This document shows positions 31,117 to 37,935 of a stretch of 37,935 nucleotides of DNA, one piece after another. Under the pieces are notes generated by a model. It did not search any database. It was not told the origin of the DNA and worked only from the letters and a program-made list of their open reading frames with translations. The stretch comes from Bacteroidota bacterium (GTDB lineage: Bacteria; Bacteroidota; Bacteroidia; Palsa-965): positions 1-37,935 of the forward strand of contig JABDCB010000026.1 of NCBI GenBank assembly GCA_013288325.1. The letters are read 5' to 3'. Each line of letters opens with the position of its first letter. The first letter of the stretch is position 1. Position numbers and translations under genes: made by a program.

Positions 31117-32997
31117 ATGTGCGGAATAACAGGCATTCAGGTTTTTTCTGAAAGCTTCAGAAATCAGCTGGAGCTTGTACATGCATCTTACCAATGCCTC
31201 AAAAAACGCGGTCCGGATGATTCCGGAAGCTATAGTCACTCCCTCACAGCATTAGGTCATACAAGACTTAGCATTATCGACACAAGCAAAGCCGCTTCCC
31301 AGCCTTTTCAGGATACAGAAAAAAGATACTGTCTGATCCTTAACGGGGAGATCTTTAATTATGCTGAACATCGCAAAAAGCTAATTACAGAAGGTGTTCA
31401 TTTCCGTTCAGAAAGTGACACCGAAGTATTGTTGCAGCTTTGGATAAGACACAAAGAAAAATGTCTTCCTCTTTTAAACGGTTTTTTTGCTTTTGCAATA
31501 TACGACAGCCAGGAAGAAACTCTGACTGTGGTCAGAGATCGTTATGGGGTCAAGCCTCTTTTATATGCTCTGGATAAAAACAGGATTGTATTTGCTTCTG
31601 AAATGAAGGCCTTGATTCCATATGGAATAAGTAAAGAACTGGATCCGGCTTCTCTTCAGACTTATTTTCACCTGAATTACATTCCTGCCCCGAATACTAT
31701 TTTCTCATCGGTAAAAAAATTAAACCCTGGAAGTTATTTACAGATTGCCAGGGGCCAGGTATCTATACACACCTATTATGAGCTCCCTAAGCAAGAGTTA
31801 ACTCCTCCCCCTTCTTATGCATCGGCAATCAAAACGGTTCGGGACTTACTCGATGATGCTGTTCAAAAACGTTTGGTAGCAGATGTTCCATTGGGTGTGT
31901 TTTTGAGTGGCGGTGTTGATTCATCTGTAATTACAGGTATTGCCTCTCGTCATAAAAAAGGGTTAAAAAGTTTTTCTATTGGATTTCCGGATGAACCGTA
32001 CTTTGATGAAAGTAAATTCGCAGAGGAAACCGCAAAAAAATTCGGGACAGATCATTGCGCATACCAGCTGAAAAAAGAGGAGCTCTACGAACATTTACAT
32101 GAGGCTTTGGATTACCTCGATGAACCCTTTGCAGACTCATCTGCATTGCTTATATATATACTAACTAAGAAAGCGAGACAGGAAGTCACCGTTGCCCTTA
32201 CCGGAGATGGGGCGGATGAACTTTTCAGCGGGTATCATAAACATGAAGCTGAATACCGGTTGCGGAATAAAGGCATGGCCGAATTTGCCGTACTTGGAGG
32301 AAAGGCCATTTGGTCGGTACTTCCTAAATCAAGGCATAGCAAGTTAGGGAACCGGATCCGTCAGCTCCATAAATTCAGTAAAGGAATGGAACTGTCAGAA
32401 GCAGAGCGATACTGGAGATGGGCCGGATTTACAGAAGATCAGGAAGTAGAACAACTGTTGAACATTAAACCTGATCCGAAGGCATTTATAGAGCGAAAAG
32501 ACAGTTTGCTATCTCCTCTTGGTGATGGATTTACCAGTGTTCTGAAAGCCGACTTCGGACTCGTTTTACAAAACGACATGCTTGTTAAAACGGATATGAT
32601 GAGTATGGCTAATAGTATGGAATTAAGGAATCCTTTTCTTGATTACCGGCTTGTTGATTATGTCTTTTCGTTACCTGAAAATTTCAAGATAAACCGAAAA
32701 AGCAGGAAGCGTATCCTTCGTGATGCCTATGCAGACATACTCCCTGCTTCGGTATTAACAAGGCCTAAAAAAGGGTTTGAAGTTCCTTTACTTCAGTGGT
32801 TCAGGACAAGTATGAAAAACCTTATTTTTAACGATCTGCTGGAAGATAATTTTATCCGGGAACAAGGTATTTTCAGACCGGAAGAAATAAACAAACTCAA
32901 ACAAAAACTGTTTTCCTCCGATCCTGAAGATGTGGTAGCCCGAATTTGGGGCCTGGTCGTTTTTCAATATTGGTGGAAGAAAACATGTAAATCCTGA
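31117..32997 (+). CDS. asnB: Asparagine synthetase (glutamine-hydrolysing), exopolysaccharide-cluster type
   Basis: A 626-residue two-domain enzyme. The N-terminal Ntn glutaminase begins MCGITGI with catalytic Cys2, then RGPDDSG, LGHTRLSIID, LNGEIFNY and ESDTEVLL. The C-terminal synthetase domain carries the PP-loop SGGVDSS at 264-270 and VALTGDGADELFSGY. The long form of about 630 residues, ending in PKKGFEVPLLQWF, is common in exopolysaccharide and capsule clusters of many bacteria. There it may amidate a sugar acid or another intermediate rather than make free asparagine. It is one base from the start of the glycosyltransferase gene, which fits that view. Confidence 0.93.
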   Translation: MCGITGIQVFSESFRNQLELVHASYQCLKKRGPDDSGSYSHSLTALGHTRLSIIDTSKAASQPFQDTEKRYCLILNGEIFNYAEHRKKLITEGVHFRSESDTEVLLQLWIRHKEKCLPLLNGFFAFAIYDSQEETLTVVRDRYGVKPLLYALDKNRIVFASEMKALIPYGISKELDPASLQTYFHLNYIPAPNTIFSSVKKLNPGSYLQIARGQVSIHTYYELPKQELTPPPSYASAIKTVRDLLDDAVQKRLVADVPLGVFLSGGVDSSVITGIASRHKKGLKSFSIGFPDEPYFDESKFAEETAKKFGTDHCAYQLKKEELYEHLHEALDYLDEPFADSSALLIYILTKKARQEVTVALTGDGADELFSGYHKHEAEYRLRNKGMAEFAVLGGKAIWSVLPKSRHSKLGNRIRQLHKFSKGMELSEAERYWRWAGFTEDQEVEQLLNIKPDPKAFIERKDSLLSPLGDGFTSVLKADFGLVLQNDMLVKTDMMSMANSMELRNPFLDYRLVDYVFSLPENFKINRKSRKRILRDAYADILPASVLTRPKKGFEVPLLQWFRTSMKNLIFNDLLEDNFIREQGIFRPEEINKLKQKLFSSDPEDVVARIWGLVVFQYWWKKTCKS

Positions 32998-32998
32998 T

Positions 32999-34201
32999 AT
33001 GCCAAAAGTACTCCGCATTATCAATCGCTTTAACCTGGGAGGGCCTACCTATAACGTAGCATATCTGAGCCGCTATATGGCTCCCGAATTTGAAACATTG
33101 CTGGTAGGAGGGTCAAAAGACGAAACGGAGGATAGTTCACAACATATTCTGGATGAACTGGGGCTACACCCTGTTCTGGTTCCTGAAATGAAACGTGAAA
33201 TCAATTTATTCGAAGATCGAAAAGCATATCTTAAAATAAAAAAACTGATCCAGGAATTCCAACCTGATATTGTTCATACTCACGCTTCAAAAGCTGGCAC
33301 TCTGGGTCGTTTAGCTGCCAGTGCTTGTAAGGTGCCCGTTATTATTCACACCTTTCATGGTCATGTATTTCATTCCTATTTCGGGAAAGCTAAAACTACG
33401 CTCTTTAAAAATATAGAGCGCTACCTGGCATATAAAAGCACCTGTATAATTGCCATCAGTGAAAAACAAAAGACTGAATTAACTGTCGAGCACCATATTT
33501 GTCCCCCGGAAAAGATAGAAGTAATACCACTTGGCTTTGATCTTCAGCGATTCAGGGATGGTAGAGTAGAAAAAAGGACTGATTTTCGTAAAACATGGGG
33601 AATACATGAAGATGAGCTGGTTATCATGATTATTGGGAGGCTGGTTCCGGTAAAAAATCACAGGTTTTTTCTGGAGGCAATCAGCCATGTCAAAACCAAA
33701 AGCTCAAAAAAAGTGAGAGGAGTTATTGTTGGTGATGGGGAAGAAAGAATGAATATGGAGAGAATGGCTTCTGAAATGGGCCTCAATTTCAGAAACACCC
33801 CTGTTAATCAAGGCGAAGATCTTTTATTTACTTCCTGGATACATGAGATTGACTGGGCCTGTGCAGGCGCCGATATTATTCTCCTTACTTCCTTCAATGA
33901 AGGCACACCGGTAAGTTTAATAGAGGCACAAGCAGCAGGCAAAGCTATTTTGAGTACGCGTACCGGAGGAGTTGAAAATATTGTCAAAGAAAACGTAACA
34001 GCTTATCTGGCCAATTTGGAACAGCGGGATGATTTTTTTCATAAGCTGTTAACCCTGATTCAAAATGATAAAATAAGGAATGAAATGGGTGATCATGGGT
34101 GGGAAGAGGTTAAACAAAAATTTCACTATACCAGGCTGGTTGAGGACATGAAAAAGCTCTACCGAAGGTTACTCGAAGAAGAAGATCATCGATTACGATA
34201 A
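32999..34201 (+). CDS. GT4 family glycosyltransferase
   Basis: A 400-residue GT-B glycosyltransferase acting at the cytoplasmic face of the membrane. The N-terminal acceptor half has INRFNLGGPTYNVAYL and IVHTHASKAGTLGR. The C-terminal donor half has IIGRLVPVKNHRFFLEAI and the GT4 signature FNEGTPVSLIEAQAAGKAIL, with the E-x7-E pair, followed by RTGGVENIV. The resemblance is to Wbp/EPS glycosyltransferases that transfer sugars onto lipid-linked intermediates. Donor and acceptor are not determinable. It is directly coupled to asnB upstream, and a promoter-like box lies between it and the export genes. Confidence 0.93.
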   Translation: MPKVLRIINRFNLGGPTYNVAYLSRYMAPEFETLLVGGSKDETEDSSQHILDELGLHPVLVPEMKREINLFEDRKAYLKIKKLIQEFQPDIVHTHASKAGTLGRLAASACKVPVIIHTFHGHVFHSYFGKAKTTLFKNIERYLAYKSTCIIAISEKQKTELTVEHHICPPEKIEVIPLGFDLQRFRDGRVEKRTDFRKTWGIHEDELVIMIIGRLVPVKNHRFFLEAISHVKTKSSKKVRGVIVGDGEERMNMERMASEMGLNFRNTPVNQGEDLLFTSWIHEIDWACAGADIILLTSFNEGTPVSLIEAQAAGKAILSTRTGGVENIVKENVTAYLANLEQRDDFFHKLLTLIQNDKIRNEMGDHGWEEVKQKFHYTRLVEDMKKLYRRLLEEEDHRLR

Positions 34202-34207
34202 TTTTTA

Positions 34208-34215
34208 TACCTTTG
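34208..34215 (+). promoter_or_regulatory. TAnnTTTG -7 box upstream of the polysaccharide export gene
   Basis: TACCTTTG matches the -7 consensus and lies 31 bases before the ATG at 34247, giving a leader of about 25 bases. No -33 TTG is evident. If used, it separates the polysaccharide export genes from the asnB/glycosyltransferase transcript. Confidence 0.4.
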
Positions 34216-34246
34216 TTGCTTCATCTTCAAGTCCTAACAAGGGTTT

Positions 34247-35014
34247 ATGCAGAAACTATTCATCCTCCTTCTTATTGTTTTTACATTCTCTAGTTGTCGC
34301 CTGCTAAGGCCTGACATCATGTTAAAAACGCCCAGAAATTATGTTTATTCACCCATTCAGGATTCTAGCTCTCTTAAGGAATCCAAACTAAGTGCTAATG
34401 ACATTATTGAGTTCCGATTGTTTTCCAATGATGGATTTAAGCTGATTGACCTTACAAATATCAGTGGGTCTCCCAACATTGTGCAATCCGGTGCAGGAGT
34501 ATTGCAATATCTAATCGAGAATGACGGCACCTCCAAATTACCTGTTTTGGGATCGGTAAAACTCGAGGGGTATTCAATTCGTGATGCAGAAAATATGTTA
34601 GAGGAGAAGTATTCGAAATACTACGTAAAACCATTTGTATTGGTAAAAGTGACTAACAAAAGGGTTATTTTATTCCCTGGGTCAGGTGGTACAGCAAGGG
34701 TGGTTCCTTTAGCAAATAATCACACAACATTAATAGAAGTTTTGGCTATAGGAGGAGGCATACCAGAGTATGCAAAAGCGTATAAGATCAAAATAATACG
34801 AGGAGACCCCAAAAAACCATTAGTATATCTTGTCGATCTTTCTACTATTCAAGGTGTAGCGCAGGCAAATATGGTTATGCAAGCAAATGATATTGTCTAT
34901 GTTGAACCTCGCTTTCGCTTAACAAATGAGGTTTTAAAAGAAATTTCGCCGGCACTTAGTTTGCTTAGCAGTGCATTATTGGTATATACTGTTTATTTAG
35001 AGACCAGGCCATAA
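34247..35014 (+). CDS. Polysaccharide export lipoprotein (Wza-like)
   Basis: A 255-residue protein. The lipoprotein signal MQKLFILLLIVFTFSSC ends in a lipobox with Cys17. It then has a Poly_export domain (about 45-130: LSANDIIEFRLFSNDGF, YLIENDGTSKLPVLGSVKLEGYSIRDAENML) and an SLBB-type domain (about 140-215). A hydrophobic C-terminal segment (ISPALSLLSSALLVYTVYL) matches Bacteroidetes Wza homologues, which lack the long C-terminal amphipathic helix of the E. coli protein. It would form the outer-membrane channel for capsule or exopolysaccharide. It precedes the tyrosine-kinase gene by 12 bases. Confidence 0.93.
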   Translation: MQKLFILLLIVFTFSSCRLLRPDIMLKTPRNYVYSPIQDSSSLKESKLSANDIIEFRLFSNDGFKLIDLTNISGSPNIVQSGAGVLQYLIENDGTSKLPVLGSVKLEGYSIRDAENMLEEKYSKYYVKPFVLVKVTNKRVILFPGSGGTARVVPLANNHTTLIEVLAIGGGIPEYAKAYKIKIIRGDPKKPLVYLVDLSTIQGVAQANMVMQANDIVYVEPRFRLTNEVLKEISPALSLLSSALLVYTVYLETRP

Positions 35015-35026
35015 TAAGCCCCCTTC

Positions 35027-37480
35027 ATGCTTCAGGAAGACCTTTCTTCTGCATCCTCCACTAGCTTCGACAGCTATAAGGAGAGACTTACGAATTTCAG
35101 TAATGAATTCGAGCCTGGACTATTTATTTCCATGGCAGGTAAATCCATTTTGTGGGTTCTCATCTTTTTTGCCGTCTCTCTTTTTTCTGCTTTCCTCTAC
35201 CTTCGCTATACCCCTCAGGTATTTGAATCCAGTACCGTTATCCAGATCAATAGCAGTAACAATGCCAATAAGGTTCTGGATGTAAAAGGATTCGGTGATG
35301 TTGAGTCGCCTGATGCACTTGCCGGAGATATTGAGTTACTTCGCTCGAATGTATTTTTGAAAAGGGCTCTTTCAACCTTACCCCTTGCTGTAAGCTATTT
35401 TGAAGAAGGTACGTTCCGTACCAATGAACACTATAAAGAATCTCCTTATGTTGTTGAATCAAAACTCAAAAGCGGGGATATCAGAGGTTTGCGGATTAAT
35501 ATTACCAGAAAAAACACATTAAATGGGGAAATAAGTTTTAGTCTCGGAGGCAAAACGTATACCCGCACTTTTAAAGACGGAGAATGGATCACAGATCTTC
35601 CCCAGGCCGATTTGAAAATACTTATCCTCGACAAGAGCTGGAACATTGGCAATGCCGGCAAGAAAAAAAGATTTTATTTCGTCATAAATGATCTGGATGC
35701 ACTGGCTGCATCGTATCATTCCAGATTAAGCATCAATGTAATGAATGATGCTGCAAAGACTGTCAAGATCCTTTTCAGGGACAATAATCCACAAAAAACG
35801 ACTGATATTGTTTCTGCACTTGTTTCTGAATTCATCTCCTATGATGTAGAGCGACGAAGCGAGAGTGCTAAAAATGTGCTCGAATTTATTGATAGTCAAC
35901 TGGAATCTGTCTTCAACAGGTTGAAAAATTCGGAAACAACCCTGGAGGTTTTCAAACGAGAAAACAAAATCAGTAGTAATGCACAGGACATTATGGGTGT
36001 TAAATTTACACGTATAAGTGCCCTGGAAGATGAGATTCTGAGAGCAGAAATGGAGAGTGGTGTACTGGATGCGATTGACAAAAAAGTAAGAAGTGAAACC
36101 AAGCCGGATATTGCATCTTTGCTATCCATGCTCTCTGGTTCTGAAAATTTATCCAGTTTAAACAATCAGATTTCCACTTTATATAAAATAATCACAGAGC
36201 GGGAAGAAGCATTATTTACCAATAAACTGGAGAATCCCGCAATCAAATCATATGACTATAGGATTGATGTACAACGTAAAATGCTCCTCGAAGGGATTGA
36301 TGTTATTAAAAATAAGCTTCAGGCAAGAACGGAACATCTGAAAGATCTTTCCAAAGAATATGAAAATAAGCTGGCTAATGATCCTGGAGCGGAAGTAGAG
36401 TTTTCAAGACTTCAACATTTGTATGAAATCAATGAAAAATTCTACACCTTGCTTCTTGAGAAAAAGACAGAATACCAGATTTCGAAAGCAGGTTTTATCT
36501 CCCAGCATCTGGTTCTTGAAAAACCAACAGTACCATCTATCCCAGTATTTCCTAGCCCTAACACGACTTTCTCTATTGCTATATTTACCAGCGTATTGCT
36601 AAGTTTGGTCCTGATATTGCTACGATATCTGTTGCATAACAAAATCAGTTCACTTAATGAAATAACGCGTCATACCAATGCCGGTGTCTCATTGTTAGGT
36701 ATTATCCCTAAATACAACAAGGATATTCCAATCTCCCAGCTCCTGGTTGATAAAAACCCGAAATCATTGATTGCAGAAGCATTTCGTTCTATCCGGTCTA
36801 ACATGCATTTCATTGCTGAGGAAAGCGGACCCAAAGTAATGACTGTTACATCTACCATATCGGGTGAAGGAAAGACTTTTGTTGCACTGAACCTTGCGGG
36901 TATTATAGCTTACTCCGGCAAAAAGGTAATTGTATTAGACCTTGACATGAGGAAACCAAAGATTCACTTGGGCTTGGAAGTGTCAAATATTAAAGGGATG
37001 AGTACCATTCTTATTGGCAGGGATGAAGTGGATGAATGTATTCACCATAGTCAGCTTGAAAATATGGATTTCATCACATCCGGACCGATTCCACCCAATC
37101 CTTCGGAGCTCATGCTTTCACAAAAAATGTATGAAATAATCGATTACTTAAAAACAAAATATGACATGATTATCATCGACAACCCTCCTGTAGGGCTTGT
37201 TACAGATGGTATTGACATGATGCGCAGGGCCGATTACCCAATTTATATTTTCAGAGCGGATTATTCAAAACGTGCCTTCATACAAAATGTCGACCGGCTT
37301 CGGAATGAAAGTAATATTAGTCGCCTTGCTGTTATCCTGAATGGCGTTGATATTGAACGACGCGGATATGGCTACAATTACGGATATGGATATGGGTATG
37401 GGTATGGATATGGAAGTAATTATGGATATTATGATGAAACCAGACCTGATCCGAGAAGAAAAAAAAGACCTTTTAAATAA
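35027..37480 (+). CDS. Polysaccharide co-polymerase / BY-type tyrosine autokinase (Wzc-like)
   Basis: An 817-residue inner-membrane protein controlling chain length and export of capsule or exopolysaccharide. TM1 is about 40-60. A periplasmic Wzz-type domain has long helical, coiled-coil-prone segments (about 285-480). A proline-rich segment (PTVPSIPVFPSP) leads into TM2 at about 512-535. The cytoplasmic kinase has Walker A STISGEGKT (609-617, Lys616), Walker A' VLDLDMRKP (636-644) and Walker B MIIIDNPP (714-721). The C-terminal tyrosine cluster (about 780-802) has 11 tyrosines in Gly-Tyr repeats, followed by a basic tail. It fuses membrane and kinase domains in one protein, as in proteobacterial Wzc. 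Confidence 0.95.
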   Translation: MLQEDLSSASSTSFDSYKERLTNFSNEFEPGLFISMAGKSILWVLIFFAVSLFSAFLYLRYTPQVFESSTVIQINSSNNANKVLDVKGFGDVESPDALAGDIELLRSNVFLKRALSTLPLAVSYFEEGTFRTNEHYKESPYVVESKLKSGDIRGLRINITRKNTLNGEISFSLGGKTYTRTFKDGEWITDLPQADLKILILDKSWNIGNAGKKKRFYFVINDLDALAASYHSRLSINVMNDAAKTVKILFRDNNPQKTTDIVSALVSEFISYDVERRSESAKNVLEFIDSQLESVFNRLKNSETTLEVFKRENKISSNAQDIMGVKFTRISALEDEILRAEMESGVLDAIDKKVRSETKPDIASLLSMLSGSENLSSLNNQISTLYKIITEREEALFTNKLENPAIKSYDYRIDVQRKMLLEGIDVIKNKLQARTEHLKDLSKEYENKLANDPGAEVEFSRLQHLYEINEKFYTLLLEKKTEYQISKAGFISQHLVLEKPTVPSIPVFPSPNTTFSIAIFTSVLLSLVLILLRYLLHNKISSLNEITRHTNAGVSLLGIIPKYNKDIPISQLLVDKNPKSLIAEAFRSIRSNMHFIAEESGPKVMTVTSTISGEGKTFVALNLAGIIAYSGKKVIVLDLDMRKPKIHLGLEVSNIKGMSTILIGRDEVDECIHHSQLENMDFITSGPIPPNPSELMLSQKMYEIIDYLKTKYDMIIIDNPPVGLVTDGIDMMRRADYPIYIFRADYSKRAFIQNVDRLRNESNISRLAVILNGVDIERRGYGYNYGYGYGYGYGYGSNYGYYDETRPDPRRKKRPFK
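37382..37411 (+). repeat. Hexanucleotide tandem repeat encoding the Gly-Tyr tail
   Basis: Five consecutive units of GGATAT or GGGTAT, each encoding Gly-Tyr, within the C-terminal tyrosine cluster of the Wzc-like kinase. Units differ only at a third codon base, so the number of tyrosines could change by slippage in steps of six bases without shifting the frame. Confidence 0.88.
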
Positions 37481-37488
37481 AGCCTGTC

Positions 37489-37935
37489 ATGGAAATTACG
37501 CAAACTGATCTGGAAGGCCTACTGATTATAAAGCCTAGAATATTTACCGATGAACGGGGCTATTTTTTTGAATCCTGGAACAAAGAAACCTTCTCAAAAG
37601 CTGGAATCCCGACCGACTTCATACAAGACAACCAAAGTATGTCAAAGCAGGGTGTTTTAAGGGGCCTTCATTTTCAAGCTCCGCCTCACGCCCAGGCAAA
37701 GCTTGTTCGGGTAATAAGAGGGGCTGTGTTGGATGTGGCGGTGGATATCCGCAAAAAGTCACCGACCTATGGCAAACATGTAGCCATCGAACTTAGTGAA
37801 GAAAATCAACTTTTTTTCTATATCCCGGAGGGCTTTGCTCATGGATTTCTGACTCTTGAACCTGACACTATTTTCAGTTACAAATGTTCCCGTCTTTATA
37901 ACAAAAACAGTGAAGATTGCCTTCTCTGGAACGAC
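37489..37935 (+). CDS. rfbC: dTDP-4-dehydrorhamnose 3,5-epimerase, 3' end beyond the window
   Basis: The ATG at 37489 opens a frame of 149 codons that runs off the right edge with no stop. The translation begins MEITQTDLEGLLIIKPRIFTD and shows the RmlC cupin signatures DERGYFFESWN (21-31), QDNQSMSKQGVLRGLHFQ (46-63) with catalytic His61, Lys71, VLDVAVDIRK (80-89), YIPEGFAHGFL (111-121), and Tyr131 in SYKCS. About 30-40 residues are missing compared with the usual 180-190. The enzyme makes dTDP-L-rhamnose precursor together with RfbA, RfbB and RfbD, which would be expected to the right. It starts eight bases after the wzc-like stop and so belongs to the capsule/exopolysaccharide operon. Confidence 0.95.
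   Translation, partial: MEITQTDLEGLLIIKPRIFTDERGYFFESWNKETFSKAGIPTDFIQDNQSMSKQGVLRGLHFQAPPHAQAKLVRVIRGAVLDVAVDIRKKSPTYGKHVAIELSEENQLFFYIPEGFAHGFLTLEPDTIFSYKCSRLYNKNSEDCLLWND

Noticed and set aside
1-37935. tRNA, rRNA, riboswitch, insertion sequence or prophage genes
   Set aside because: By reading both strands I found no cloverleaf-like sequence, transposase, integrase or phage structural motif. A covariance-model scan would be needed to exclude small RNAs.

Overview
The window reads as a chromosome segment from a member of the Bacteroidota, probably Chitinophagales or Sphingobacteriales-like. The evidence is the gene families present: OstA/LptD proteins of the Bacteroidetes type, TonB-C-terminal periplasmic proteins, a Bacteroidetes-style Wza/Wzc pair, and the amidase-MCE-Fe-S gene cluster. 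Several genes are preceded by TAnnTTTG-type -7 boxes, with start codons that often lack a Shine-Dalgarno sequence and are sometimes TTG or GTG. I see no tRNA, rRNA, CRISPR array, insertion sequence or phage gene. No non-coding gap exceeds about 265 bases, apart from a 485-base broken repeat gene.

Left part (1-8 kb): an acyltransferase-3 membrane protein converges on a long minus-strand run. In transcription order the run is a TonB-C-terminal secreted protein, a frameshifted gene made entirely of 22 seven-residue repeats, a second TonB-C-terminal protein, an ECF sigma factor, a large single-pass membrane protein (possible sigma partner), a fused MFS/spermidine-synthase-like protein and a glycosyltransferase-like protein.

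Middle part (8-21 kb): plus-strand genes for a small membrane protein, fumarylacetoacetase (tyrosine breakdown), an outer-membrane barrel protein and a secreted unknown. Then come a minus-strand MBOAT/SGNH O-acylation pair, the RelA/SpoT ppGpp enzyme, a SpoIIAA-like protein, and a tightly overlapped Fur-STAS-PurA-OstA run. A small XRE regulator with its own promoter ends at a bidirectional terminator.

Right part (21-38 kb): a six-gene minus-strand envelope/redox operon (SPOR-containing amidase, MCE/MlaD protein, membrane Fe-S protein, HAD phosphatase, CCG-domain Fe-S protein, conserved unknown). It is divergent from LptD, an M28 peptidase, RidA, an exopolysaccharide-type asparagine synthetase and a GT4 glycosyltransferase. 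A probable new promoter then leads into the Wza-like exporter, the Wzc-like tyrosine kinase and dTDP-4-dehydrorhamnose 3,5-epimerase, which is cut by the right edge. This end is the beginning of a capsule/exopolysaccharide locus.

Most of the window is recognisable envelope and housekeeping biology. The least explained element is the heptad-repeat gene at 6852-7336, which has 22 units, a single-base frame break, and a start one base after the stop of a TonB-domain gene. I found no clear evidence of a wholly new multi-gene system.
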